DNA of 64,000 bases from Megalonaias nervosa (taxonomy: Eukaryota; Mollusca; Bivalvia; Unionida; Unionidae): contig JAECUM010000862.1 of assembly GCA_016617855.1 (NCBI GenBank), positions 1-64,000 of the forward strand. Reading direction: 5' to 3'. Numbering within the stretch: position 1 is the first letter of the stretch; every line of letters starts with the position of its first letter. The position numbers were made by a program, and so were the translations under genes. The notes under the pieces are model-generated. The model was given only the letters and a program-made list of their open reading frames with translations, was not told where the DNA came from and ran no database searches. Shown here one piece after another: positions 45,247 to 57,696 of this stretch.

Positions 45247-47229
45247 CAGTATGACCCCGTTATAACACAAATTCGGATATAACACGGTCGTGGTGTGGCT
45301 TCCAAAATTTCATGTTCATGTATTTTTCTCGTACATGAGAAAAAAATTTCTTTCTTAAAAGTACGAAAAAAACAAAAAAAGTGTATTATCATTTTATGGA
45401 AGAGATTGCGTATGAATAATACAAGATGATCATGGTGTGGCTTCTGAAATTTTATGTGCATTTTTTCTCATACACGAAAAAATAGTGTTTTCTTCTTAAA
45501 AGTACGAAAAATAACGTCTAAAAAGTTTATTAAGGAATCGTGCAGGCCTTCGCCAATGTCGCAAATTGTGATTTTTTTTCCTTATTGGTGGCAAAATATA
45601 CCAACTGGCGATTTCTTTTTATTGCCGACGTTGTTGGCTGTTTAAACTTGTACGTACAACCATTGGTTTGGAGTGGATAAATTCAGAGGTCCTATGAAAG
45701 GAAGCCGCAAAGCTGATTTAAAATGCACTGAAATTTATCAGTTGTTACATAAACAAATTCTTTGTCCATATTGACAAACCATCTTAATAGTGCATTGCTA
45801 TTTCTTAATCCGCTTATGTTGACATCTAGCATGAGTACTGTATGTTTTGAGATATCTGGTTTTTTCAAATTTACATTTTGGGTAGCTGAGATCAACCGGA
45901 CAAGGCATTATCTCATAATCTATCTTTCGTCGGATTTTCGGCTGCTCGCTAGTAATTAATATGTTTACAAAGACTGACATTTGTATGTGGATGGTAAGTA
46001 AAATTCCTCTTCTTTTAACTCAGAATTAAATCCTTCAGAACATTCACATTTTCTGTAGTAATCCCTGTCATCAGACCAGAACACATTTGTCTCTATCGTC
46101 GATTGACTCTTTCTTTAAATTTCTGACACATGTGTGGAAGGCAGCATCACTCGACTACCACAGATATATACATTAAAGAAAAAAAAGAGCTCTCACTTGT
46201 CTATTCAATAGGCAGGGAGGAACTGTAACTACAATTGTCCATACAATGGCCAATTCTTTTTAATAAAAGAAATGAACCCAGATAAAACAGTAGCTGAAAT
46301 TTCAAAGAAAACATTACCTTTGAAGCACCGATTGTTATGAAAACGTACTAAGCAAATGGAAAAAAAACATCAGTCTCAATCATGCAATGCAATTTTTTGA
46401 TGTTGCCGCCACAATAAGAAACGGGCATTTCTTCGGTTCTCCAAAGCTGTCCTTTAGCGGTGACTTCAATAACGCATGCACCCTTCATAAAAGAAAGCCG
46501 ACTACAATCTTCAATAAAAACAAAGAACCTTTTTTCAAAGGAAGTCAGAACTGAATTAAATAAAAGTAATGGAGTCTGATGGATTGTTTCATTTTCCAAC
46601 GTGACTGGAACACTTTTACCGTGTCGTGAAAGTTTCCTTTTTACAGGAAAAAAGTTCATGCTTATGAACTCTACAGACGACGCTTAAAACGCAAACTTTT
46701 ACCGACTTGGGACGTATTGAAAAGTAAATGTGCTTCATCATTCGTTATGTGATGGTACTATTTTATTTCCACTAAACTGTGACAAAATTATTGAATATTT
46801 TAAATGTGTGTGTGCATAGTTTAGATGGAATTACTTGTATTGTGGATTCAATGTATGTGACGTGATTCGCGGGTGAGTACACAATGTTGATACTTTATTC
46901 ATTGCTATACAGTGGACATTTATATATAAACAGTATACACGTATCTGTACCAATGCGTGGTTCTCTGAATAAAGTAAAATATTATAAATACCTTCTCTGT
47001 TTTCACTATTTCTCATTTAATATGCATTGATTTAAGATGATAACTGTGCCAATGAAGCATGTATTTTTGCGCCCGCATTTATTTCCTATACCCCACCCCA
47101 CGCACATTTTTTCGGGTACATGCATCATTTTCTTCAGCTAACTGACCTGGTTGCTTATAACACGGTTCGGTCTATAACACGGTCAGGTTCTATGGCTCCC
47201 AACTACTGTGTTATAGCGGCGTCACACTG
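45247..47229. mobile_element. Tigger/pogo-like DNA transposon, non-autonomous, 1.98 kb
   Basis: The left end is 'cagtatgaccccgttataac'; the right end read inward is 'cagtgtgacgccgctataac'. Both are flanked by TA (45245-45246 and 47230-47231). Inner copies of 'ataacacggtc' follow. TA targets and CAGT-type ends fit the Tc1/mariner-pogo superfamily. Inside are a ~100-bp direct duplication (about 45290-45365 and 45430-45520) and no transposase reading frame. Confidence 0.75.
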
Positions 47230-47231
47230 TA

Positions 47232-49800
47232 GTATCCACAGCAAGAACTTGCTGTAATAATACTTTTTGTAATCCATGCTAGCAAAACGATTGTCATATG
47301 CACTCAGAGTGAATATATCTTCAAATAATGATTTTTATTGGCAAGATACTGTTGTCTAGTTAACCTGGATATACCGTATATACTCATGTATAAACCCATT
47401 TATGCATAAGCCACACCCCTCCCAATTGAATAGGTATAAAAACTAATAAGTGCGTGACCTGTGTATAAGCCGACTCAAAAGTCAGAGATGACATCACAAG
47501 ATAAATGCGGTAAGTTCTTTAAGTTTCTTTGAAAAGTCAAAAAGTTTATTTAATTTTCAGTTTTCTTATTGTTTTTGCCTAATTCAAATTTGTGTATAAC
47601 TTGATCGGATGATGGCAAGAATTGAGCTTTCATGGTTTGCTGTAACACTACCTCTCCCTTTTGACTAGATCGTTTGCTTATGCTTTATTTCATTAGTCTT
47701 CTTATAACAGTGCACCAGTAATTATGTTTTATTTTGCCTTGAAATTGTAAATAACTAAGTCATTAAAATATTATCCCAGTATGACAACAATAGGGTTTGA
47801 TTCAACACGTGCAATTAGGCTAGTGAGTGTATTTACAAAATGGCGACACTGCATGTACATTGTAGGTTTGAACATAAACTGAATGAAGTACATTCATTGG
47901 ATTCGAATCATGGGCACCACTGCACTAAACTTGAATGATAAATCCAAAATTCAATAATGAAGTTTTAGAAGTAATGCTTTGAAAATTATGCTAATACCAT
48001 AAAAACTGAGTTGTAGTTTGCTTTGAAGTAAGCGACCTTTCATTGTTGTACAAAACTGTGGTAATCTTGCTGATATTATGGAGTGAAAAAGTACTGGTCT
48101 AGTTGCTGGACAAAATTCCATCTTAACCTAAGCCAATTTCAGGGTTTTAATGATTAACTGGCCTGTAATGCTGTCAGAAAACAAAAGACAGTCAGCCCAT
48201 TTTAAACAAAGTAGATGCCAAAATATCCAGCTTTCCATTGTGTGGAAAATTATGATTTTGTTCAGCCAAAACACAAAAGTAAAATAGATGTTGATCTTAG
48301 TTGATCTGTAATCAGAATTTTAACCTTTATTATTACCACTGTTTCATGAACATGTAACAGCTATGCTGGTTGTACCTTGCACAATTGAATGTTTGTACCT
48401 TTTCATGAAGATTACCTCAATTTCTAGCATCACTTATATAATTGAAAAAGAGTAACTCGTGAGCATGTGGATCATCGTAAATGAAACGGTTATTACCTAC
48501 TAGCTGAAGTGTTATCTGGAAGTATGCGATTTGGTCGAGAATGAATAAAGCAAAATTTATATCTAATATGTTTGGGAATAAATAAGGATTAAAGTGATGC
48601 TAGGCACAATTTGCAATGTGTATGTACTGTGCATTATAGTACAGCCTGGTCTCCCGGGTAAACTTAAACTGGCCCATGAATTGTCAGAGGTCTCGCTAGG
48701 ATTTTAAAACTTGGAGTCCTGGACTCCCATTTTGGTAAAAATTAGGAGTCCCACCAGAAAAAGTTCCTGTCCCCTCCCCAAAGATGTGAACTTTGCAGAT
48801 TAGAAAAAACTACTGGTTGCCACTGAGTTTAATTTCCACATTCTTTATAACACAGGCATATAGCTCTTGTTTGTCCATCAAAGTGTGACTGAATTTCGTC
48901 AGTTTTGTCAACCCAGGGAAAGGTCTTATTCCAAACACTAAGCCAGGCTTAACACACTTCCTACACTTGGCTACTGTCCCATCTGAACTATCAGTTCTAG
49001 CAACTTAAGTACTCTTATGAATCTCATTACAATCTACGTCAGTGTGCCTTTCAATCCAAAATACTTATCCAAATTTGCAAATGGCATTTTGTCTCAAGTC
49101 TCAACATGTCTTGATTTCGTGGTCACATGCACTACTTTTTCAACTACACTCAAAAATGAACACAATAATGAAAGCTAAAGTGTTTATTTGATGTACTCTT
49201 ATAAATAATCACATATAGATATCTGGGTCTTTCTGCCTCAAAATTCAGTCACTGTAAATATCGGCACATTTTACCACCCAGCAGCCAGTCAAAGTCTTTG
49301 AACTTGCCACCCAGCTATTGCATCATGTACTCTTATAAATGACCACATGCAGGGTTTTCAATAGACATGTACTATCGGGTTATGATGCGTGGAATTTAAA
49401 TATGGCCAGTTTTTGATGAGTGGAAGTTCTGACTTGTATGTCTTTTTTGATGCATGTAGATTTGGGCTGGAGCAACAGTCTTAATTACCCTTGATTCACC
49501 TCTGGCTTAGTTTCTTAGTAAGAGTGCTGAGTCCATAACAGATTTACTATAGGAGACTGATTGATATCTACTCGACAACAGTTAACACCTTGATGCCAAT
49601 AATATTGCACAATGGAAGATGTATATGAATTGGGTGGAGCTAACAGTTCACTGATATCATGCTAGGTGCAACTAAATTAGGTCGGATTGTTTTGAGTTTA
49701 CGTTTGAAGTTTATGACAGAGGAAGAAGAAACAATTAAAAAATGAAGGGACTGCTTTTTGATCAAATATCAGCAATGGTATGTATGTACATCAAATTATA
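47232..49800. other. TARS intron sequence without a gene
   Basis: A possible element end ('accgtatatactcatg') is at 47384. A ~120-bp repeat unit at 49218-49340 ('ctgggtctttctgcctc') returns twice at 50806-50920 and 50950-51070. Nothing coding is recognised. Confidence 0.5.
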
Positions 49801-49804
49801 AAAT

Positions 49805-50100
49805 CAAAACTGGACTGGCAGCTTGCGAAGCCGGTTCTCAAGGTCAGTGGACCAACTTGAATTGTTTTATTGGCAATTAATTTGCTTCATTTGGCAGAAT
49901 GTTTAAAATTTTGGAATCATTTATGACTTCACTGGATTCATTTCTGATAAAATATTGGCGTGCATTTGATTGCACTTTAAATTATAATCAGTTAGACAAA
50001 ATGGGAATATATGGCTTCTCGCAAAGCCAGTTTTCAGCGTGGGATTGTGTTTTATTGGCGATTAATTTGCTTCAATTGGCAAAATGTTTAAAATCTCAAA
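49805..50100. repeat. ~95-bp imperfect direct duplication
   Basis: 'ttttattggcaattaatttg' at 49866 and its near copy at 50050, each preceded by 'ggctt' and 'gcgaagccggtt'-like sequence. Confidence 0.6.
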
Positions 50101-50219
50101 CGTTTTAATTAAGGGATCAGTCAGAAAAAATTAAACGGACAAAACATTCCGTGAATACATGTGAACTTTAAAATCATGATGGCACAAAGAGTATATTTTC
50201 TTTTCTGTCTTAGTCTCAG

Positions 50220-50363
50220 AAACGACCTTTTGGTGATGAAATTTTTGGTCAGACTCCAAAGAAACAGAAAGATAGTGTCGGCTCGGAGGAGGAGGAGAGT
50301 CAATCTCCGAAATTTGTTAGAAACTTTAAGCCCAAGTGGAAAAGTGAACTGACAATTCTGTGA
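50220..50363 (+). CDS. Exon-like ORF of unknown origin inside TARS intron
   Basis: A strong acceptor (pyrimidine tract and 'tctcag') precedes 47 codons in phase 0 ending at TGA. The peptide is hydrophilic with 'KRPFGDEIFGQTPKKQKD', an acidic 'GSEEEESQSP' and 'FKPKWKSELTIL'. Phase 0 would allow joining to the exon at 43445-43489 as an alternative terminal exon. It could equally be a terminal exon of a transposon gene. I do not recognise the family. Confidence 0.3.
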   Translation, partial: KRPFGDEIFGQTPKKQKDSVGSEEEESQSPKFVRNFKPKWKSELTIL

Positions 50364-50805
50364 TGTGCATTGATATTTGAATAACATAAAACCTTCATAG
50401 TTGCTTGGGTATAATTTTGCATATAAAATGAATTAAGCAGCAGTTAGAATATGTTGAGAAGTTGAAAATATAATAAAGTATAAAATAATCCTCTGTTTCA
50501 TACACAAAATATACACAAAGTAACGCATAATTTGAAAGAGAAATACCTTTACAAAAATCAGAGTGTATGTTTCTTACAAAATACTGTACAAATATTGTTC
50601 AACATTCAGCACGAGACAAGAAATCTTAAATATCATCTGTTTTTAACAGTAATGAGGAATTACAGTTATGGACTTATGACTGTCCAAAAGAATCAACTAG
50701 TGAGATTTCCATTTTGACTTGAGATTTGACGTTGACTCACAAGATTTTGGGGTCAAGGGTCGACTGACTTTTCAGTTTTGAAATCTGTTGAGAACCCTGA
50801 CATGT

Positions 50806-51070
50806 ACACCTGGGTCTTTCTGCCTCTGAATTCAGTCATTGTAAATATAAGCACATATTGTAACCAGCAGCCAGTCAAAGTCTTTGAACTTGCTGCCCAG
50901 CAATGGCATCATGTTCTTTTGATGTACTGTTATGAATGGCAACATGTACATCAGGAGCTCTCTCAGCCACTGAATTCTGTCACTGTAAATATCAGCACAG
51001 CTAATTGATCAACACATTTTCCCACTCAGCAAGTGGCTAAAGCAAGTCTGGCAAGTCTTCGAATTTTGCC
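50806..51070. repeat. Two tandem ~120-bp degenerate repeat units
   Basis: 'aattcagtcattgtaaatat' at about 50828 and 'aattctgtcactgtaaatat' at 50972, with shared flanks; a third unit lies at 49218-49340. Confidence 0.7.
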
Positions 51071-51911
51071 TCCCACCTATTACATGTGTACAGAGCACTC
51101 ATGCTTAAGTGATTTTCTGTGTCTCAGAAAAAATTGCGTCCAAATATGCGTGATTAAGCATTTCCGAGGCCTCTGAATTATGGAGTCTTTATTTACCTTT
51201 ATTGAATTTTGTTTTGGGGAAATCAGAAAATATGCACCTGCAAAATAATAACAAAAGCAGTCATAGTAGTTTATAACAGTTTAGTAAGTGTTGGGATGCG
51301 GAGAATGTATTTTTTTTTTTTCATATGCATATATGTCTTAGACACGGAAAAAATTATTTTTTTGTGTGTCAAGATTACTGCCATTAAAGTAGTCAACAAA
51401 AAAATTATATAAAGTTTAGACCTTGGCTGCTGGATGAGCCCCCCCCCCCCCCTTTTCTTCCAGGCCTTTATTTTTTCCTAAATTATTCAGCTTCTGTGTG
51501 AGCACATATGGTAATGCAATCTTGGTTATTTTGCACCCTACATGATGTTATGCATGAATGGCAGATGCTTCCAGCAGTCAGTTGATATTTCCCCCATCTC
51601 TCCTGTTTCCTATTTTATTGGATCCAGTTATCTGTCTGATAACATATTCAAACCATGGATTACCACCAAACATGATTCATTTCTCTATATTCAGGGCAGT
51701 GAACAAGGTGTTGTGTGTTATCTGATGTAAGCAATACACACTGCAGTATGGATGTATATGCATCATATACAGAGTTTGTGGATTATGGATATATTTTTTT
51801 TCTTTTTTAAATTGTTCCAGATGAACAAAGAGGTTTATATGATAACAATATAAGGTTAGTTTTTTTATTTTAGTATCAGATGAAAGAAACTAATTTTCAT
51901 TTTAGTAACAG

Positions 51912-52150
51912 ATGGGGCCCTGAGTGGTCTAAAGTGCTTACCGTTCCGGATTACTGCCATCTCACCTTTATGTGGGTTCAAGTCTTAGGCTTAGCTAATG
52001 CATGGTACGTGAGAAAGCTTGCCAGTAGCTTTTCGTGGGTTGGTGGTTCTTCCTGGGGTTTTCTCCGGTTCTTCCTCCACCAGTTATACTGGCTGCCATG
52101 TATAGCCTATCTGGTGCTGAAAAATGGCGTTAAACCCTACAATAGCATAG
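51912..52150 (+). mobile_element. tRNA-derived SINE, copy 2
   Basis: Same order as copy 1: 'gagtggtctaaagtgctta', 'gggttcaagtctt', 'agaaagcttgccagtagc' and 'aaaaatggcgttaaacccta'. The first bases of the A box are lost. Confidence 0.88.
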
Positions 52151-52323
52151 TATCAGATAAGCATTTTGTTTATCTCTGTTATTGCAAGGTGCAGTGGTGG
52201 TGGGGTGTGTGCCGATTGAACACAAATTTATTTCGTTTCTTAAGTCTTGGGACACATTACCTAGGTGAAAAAAAAATTCACAGGTTCTGGGACAGGAAAA
52301 AATTATTTTATTGTGTATAGGGT

Positions 52324-53740
52324 ACCGTATTTACTGCATGTTTTTGGGGACAGTTTTTTATTTTTGCAATTTTTCGGACGTTGCTCCACTATAATTATTT
52401 TTACAATTTATGTTTTTGGACACAATCTAAGAAGATCTGCTGCTTCGTTTTAAAGTAAAATTCAGTGTGTTTGCCGTTAATTTAACTGATACAAAGTTCG
52501 CTTCATTTGGTCGCCAATTATTTAATGTGATCACAAACTTCCATGGATTGGTTGTCAGTGTAGATATTGTTACACACAAAACCACTTCACGCAGGTGTGA
52601 TAGTTATGGCTTTGATTAGAAACCATGATCCCTGCTTTATATCATTAAACAATACATCAGAGAGTCAGTATGGATTAGTAAATTCATTGGCATCGTGCAA
52701 CAAAACAAACCCCTTATCCCCGAGGCATTATGTACCACGGGTTTAAATGTAGTTATTGTTCTACAGGTAATAAACCTCTTTGTAGATGATAAATATTGAT
52801 TGTGGGTTCAACATGTTCGGTACATCGTGTGCTCTTTTAATGAAATCCAGATGGCTGCCCTTTATTTCCGAACACACCTGTCAAAGAAATCCCACAAATT
52901 ATAGTAGGAACAATTATCACCTAGACACCCTGAAATCTCCAACATGCATCAAAACAATCTTTGAGCAGTCGATTGTTTCGAGTCGGCAGGCTCTACTCAT
53001 TTTGAAGCCACCCTCGGCTAGGTGGGAAACAAAAAGAAGAGAGAACCACAACAAATAGATCACCTTTATTTTAAAAAAATACCAACATATTAATGACTCG
53101 TATATTGCAACTTGCTTGTTATTTTTACCCTTCCTAGGCGTGCATACGACACTCTCCCCATATGGAGCCTCTCATCCTTGGTGCTCTAAGATTATCCCCC
53201 ATACATGTACCGGTATTTCTGCTCTCGATACTAAAATGTTTCTGTCATAAATATCTTAAGAATTATAATTCCAAATTTTTTTTATTTAGTTCATATTAAT
53301 ATCTTAATTACACAGACATAAAGCTTGCATGCGTTTGTAAGGTAGATTTTATTGATCACTGATTAGGCTAGTAAAGGGTTAAACTGGATTGCACAATTAC
53401 TAATATGGCGGTTATTTTGGAAAATACGCACACAATCGTGGCTCTAATACATGTATGGCTGCGTTTTCTGGTTGATGGACTTGTATCAAATAGACAAAAT
53501 AGGCAAGTAATGCCTGTTTTTCATTCATTATCCTTTCTGTGGTGTTAGACAAAATACTTGTTTACTTCACTGCAGCACATCGTCATGTGAGCTAATGGTA
53601 ACTTCGTTACGGACTGGGGGGGGACACAAATTTGTCTTCCCCTGTTTGTTTTCGTACACCTAATTAAAGAATTTAATATGTATTCGGACAACAAAAAAGT
53701 AATTATTTTTTGCCATCCGAAAACATGCAGTAAATACAGT
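52324..53740. mobile_element. Possible DNA element bounded by 24-bp inverted repeats
   Basis: 'accgtatttactgcatgttt' at 52324 matches the reverse complement of 53717-53740 in 22 of 24 positions, and weaker similarity goes further in. No transposase is seen, so it is a non-autonomous candidate. Confidence 0.45.
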
Positions 53741-54380
53741 AAATAAGATACTGTACATTGCTCCTTCTGAAAGGAATTTGTCAACATGTTGTTGTGGTTT
53801 TCACCAGAAGACTTGTTAGTATGTGTCATTGGTCCTAAATGGAAATTGGGCCTATCTGACATCCAGAGCATCTAATTTGATAATGATGTTATTGGCTGAA
53901 GAAGATCAGAGATAGTTTAAAAACTGAGAAGTTGAAGGGAAGAAATGGTCTTCGCATGTTTTACAGGAAAAAATTTGTGGCCACTAGAGCATCAGTTCCT
54001 TTGAGGGACTCTTGTTCAGTGTTTGTCCTGTGTCATCACCTTGCATGGTTGTGGCTACTGATTGTTTGATCCACCCACTTTGTTTGCAGAATAATTTCCG
54101 TAAATGTTGGTGGATTCATATGTTGATCTTTTTTAGACATATCATCAGTGGAGTTTAATTATCAGCATCCAGTGTCACCATTAGTTAATTTATAGCAGCT
54201 GATTATTGGTCTCACATTCTGTATGCAGCTTTATAATTATTTAATCTCAGCTAGGTGCATTACCAATGTTTTGCATCATCATTATTATCCAACTTTACAA
54301 ATGTACCTTAACTCGTTGACTATATCACCATTGTCACCTAGTTCTTTCCTTTACAAAGTGGCATTCCACTACTTCCAGCA

Positions 54381-54640
54381 GGGGACCCCGAGTGGCCGAG
54401 TGGTCTAAAGTGCTCTTCGTTATGGATCACTGCCATCTCACCTCTATCTGCATGGGTTCGAGTCTAAGATTCGGCGAATGTGGATATGTGAGAAAGCTTG
54501 CCAGTAGCTTCTCGTGGGTTGGTGGTTCCTTCCGCGGATTTCCCGGTTTCTTCCTCCACCATTAATACTGGCCGCCATGTATAGCCTATCGTGTGCTGAA
54601 AAATGGCGTTAAGCCCCACAACAACAACAACAACTACTTC
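54381..54640 (+). mobile_element. tRNA-derived SINE, copy 3
   Basis: The most complete copy: A box 'tggccgagtggtctaaagtg', B box 'gggttcgagtcta', shared body and a (CAA)n tail. It sits about 145 bp upstream of the TARS exon at 54785. Confidence 0.9.
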
Positions 54641-54784
54641 CAGCAAAAAAAAGTAAGGGACATCAATTCTTGGAATTTGTTATTTTTAGAAAATAATAAA
54701 AAGGTAAATAATTCTGTTGGTGGAAAAGGGTTTCCTTGTTATCTAATACTGGGTTTGATAAAACATTCTTGTTCTTTATTATAG

Positions 54785-54966
54785 TTGGCTCCTCCTCCAG
54801 AGTTTATTGAGCAGCGAATGCAGCTATGGAATAAGTTGAAGAAAGAATATGATGACTTTGTAGCAGCTCAGCCCCACACTTCAATTAAAATAACACTACC
54901 AGATAGCAAACAGGTTGATGCAAAAGCCTGGGAAACAACACCATATGATATTGCCAAGGGAATTAG
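54785..54966 (+). CDS. TARS1: Threonyl-tRNA synthetase exon (start of TGS domain)
   Basis: Acceptor 'tattatag' and donor 'gtgatc' bound a 182-bp exon, phase 0 to 2. It encodes '[20 protein letters not shown]', then '[19 protein letters not shown]' and 'PYDIAKGI'. This closely follows animal cytoplasmic threonyl-tRNA synthetase (helical lead-in, then the TGS domain). The enzyme charges tRNA-Thr in the cytosol. The first codon is TTG and is not a start codon; the protein begins further upstream. Confidence 0.92.
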
Positions 54967-55267
54967 GTGATCAGAATTTAAGATGTTATTTTGTAGAATC
55001 TTGTCTTGTTTTAATGGCTGAAATAAACAATTATTGTCATTGTGGACCTTTCCAAAGATGAAAAAAAAATGATAGTCATGATATATTTAATATTTTCAGT
55101 TCTTTAGGGTTTATCACAAACAAATAACTAGTTGTACACACAGAAATCAATTATAGGGTAAATTCTCCCATTAATATTGTCATTCTGTTTCAACATAATT
55201 AGGATGCATTTATTTTCAGAACATGTTTTATTGATTGTAAAATTATGAACTACTTGTTTATTGACAG

Positions 55268-55383
55268 TCAAGGCCTAGCTGACAGTGCAGTGGTGGCAAA
55301 AGTGAATGGAGAGGTTTGGGATTTGGACCGACCATTTGAAAAGGATTCCACTCTACAGCTGGTGAAATTTGATTCTGAGGAAG
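55268..55383 (+). CDS. TARS1: Threonyl-tRNA synthetase exon (rest of TGS domain)
   Basis: Acceptor 'attgacag' and donor 'gtagga' bound a 116-bp exon whose phase joins 54966 exactly. It encodes '[20 protein letters not shown]' and '[19 protein letters not shown]', the second half of the TGS domain. The next exons (catalytic core starting with an HxxH-like zinc region) are not visible before 64000, so the gene continues beyond the window or across a long intron. Confidence 0.93.
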
Positions 55384-56059
55384 GTAGGACTGGGCAGTGT
55401 GTGAGTGTGTGTGTATCGTAGTATTTAATTTGTAAATTGCAGGTTCTTTTGAACACAAAACTGGTAAGAATCTCTTGAGGAACTTGTGGAAATATTCCAC
55501 ATTCTTGCAGTATCATCTGCTTACTTCCTGAGCACACTTGTTAAGATATATTATACCTATTGATTCAGCTGAAACTGCATGGAGAGCATTGAGTTGACTT
55601 CAGAATAAGAAATCTCTGAAAATATAATGAGTGATATTTCATATATAATGTGGACATTGCTGGGTCTGTGTTGTAAAAAATGCTTGTATGATGCATTTTA
55701 TGGGAACAAGCCACAAAAAAGGAAATGGAAGTTCTCTCTCTGAAGATGGCTAGAATATTGTTGACTTGTGCTCTCACATGACAAGCAGGGAAATTGGCAG
55801 CAGATCTTGAAATAATTCCTGAAAAATGAAAGTCATCACTAAACCCTAAAATGAAAATCGTTGTTAAAATGGCTAGTTCAGTGATGAAGTTATAAAATGG
55901 TGGTCATTTTTCAGCCAAACTCTAAGAAACTCATTATTACAGAAAGTAAGGTATAGAAAGATAATTGTTTTTAGGCATTCAATGAGACTATTACAACTGG
56001 CAGGAAATTTGTCTTCACAAAAATAATTGAACTTTTATGTGGCTCTTGTGCTATTAAGT

Positions 56060-56183
56060 TTAAAATGCCTGGACTCCCATTTAAACAGAGATACTGATCT
56101 CTACCAGCTGTAGAGTATGTAATTGGTAAAGCCAGTCAGAATCTCTCTCTTTGCAATTAATATTGCTACGAGAGAGCTTTGTA
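56060..56183 (+). repeat. Paralogue of the LTR copy C flanks (empty site)
   Basis: It matches 57598-57696 joined to 58606-58630, that is the two flanks of LTR copy C without the LTR. At the junction it has 'aattaatattgctac'. Confidence 0.85.
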
Positions 56184-56250
56184 TCAGATTAGAAGATTTA
56201 TATTATCTGACAAAGAATACAATCTTTATTGTGTTCAGATATGCTAAAGC

Positions 56251-56467
56251 AGTGGTTCCCAAAGGGGGCACTGGTAGGCCCCTCCAAGCGCAGTGTTTAA
56301 CTTTAATTAATTGTTACTCTTTTAAATTTTATTGTGTTATTATCTTTCTTGGTGGGTTGTGTAAACTGCTATTCTGAATATTGCTTTTTATGGGGTAAGG
56401 TGGGGGCACTGAGGATGACTTGATGGAACCAAGGGGGCGGTGGCCCGAAAAAGTTTGGGAACCCCTG
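56251..56467. mobile_element. hAT-type MITE, 217 bp
   Basis: The ends 'cagtggttcccaaag' and 'tttgggaacccctg' are inverted repeats. The flanks are 8-bp near-identical direct repeats, TGCTAAAG and TGTTAAAG, as hAT elements produce. It does not code for protein. Confidence 0.85.
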
Positions 56468-56712
56468 TGTTAAAGGGTATCAACACTTAGGTATTAGCAA
56501 ATGCTTGGTTTGTTAGCATTTTGAAACTGTAATGTCCAGTTTTCTCTTTCTGTTAGTGTTCACCTCTCGTCTAATCACTAAGTTGTGGAGGAGTTGGATA
56601 GAAGTGATGGTGCACTCCCATAGAGATTTATCGGGCTCCCTGTGGTTTTGGGATCAGTCAGATTAGTATCCCTTAGAGGGTTACCTTTACTTTTGATATA
56701 GTATTAATTGTT

Positions 56713-56774
56713 ACAAATTGTTGACTGAAAGGATATGGAGGCTACAAATTGTTGACTGAAAGGATATGGAGGCT
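56713..56774 (+). repeat. Perfect 31-bp tandem duplication
   Basis: The unit beginning 'acaaattgttgactgaaagg' occurs twice head to tail with no difference, so it is recent. Confidence 0.9.
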
Positions 56775-57696
56775 ACTCTCCCATCTGCTGGGGATATCTG
56801 GTCTCTGACCAGTTTTGTTACTATTTCAACTCATCAGAGGGAATTCAGGTGGTTGATACATTTGTTCAACTAAACACATTATTTTGCCAGTGAGAAGTTT
56901 TATATTCCTTTGTTGCCAGTATTGCTGGTGCAGCTGGTATTGCTACATTTTAGGTGATGTGATAAATGTATTGATCAGACCTATTATTGCAGTATCCAGG
57001 TTTGGAATGAATGTCTTGCTAAGGGGGATTGAGCTGAAACAGTGGATAAAATATAATTATAGAAAACATAGGGGTATAAACAAAGAAATGACTAGAAAAC
57101 TCTTTTGAATTTTTTTTTTTTAATTACAAATGCTTTGCATTCTGTTTTGTTGATAAACAGAATTAGTTTTTGTAATGCTAAGCATAAGACTGCACAATAG
57201 ATTTTTCTATAGTTTGGTATTTTTTACACAGTCGGATGTAACTGGATTGGATCACAAATTCTCTCCACATCTCAAATAACTCTAATTTTGGGTCCAATAG
57301 AGGGCATCAGTTGAACAGTGCTATATTTTATCATGCTTTTAGAGATTTTTTTTTTCTTACGAAGAATTTATTACATTGTTGTGTTTAAATACTGTTGCTG
57401 CACATAAGACCTGTCAGTATTCATTTTGATGTGTAGTGGTCATGATGCAAAAGGTTAATGACATAATCAGTAAAATGCAAGGGCAGTCATTGGAGGAAAA
57501 TGTTTCCTCAAAAGAGTTAAATTCACTTCCAGCAATTGACTGTGGTGCCAGAACATCCAAGTTCTCATGGGAGGAAGTATAATAAATTAAGTACAAAATG
57601 CCTAGACTTCCATTTAAACAGAGATATTGATCTCTGCCAGCTGTAGAGTATGTAATCGGTAAAGCCAGTCAGAATCTGTCTTTCCAATTAATATTG

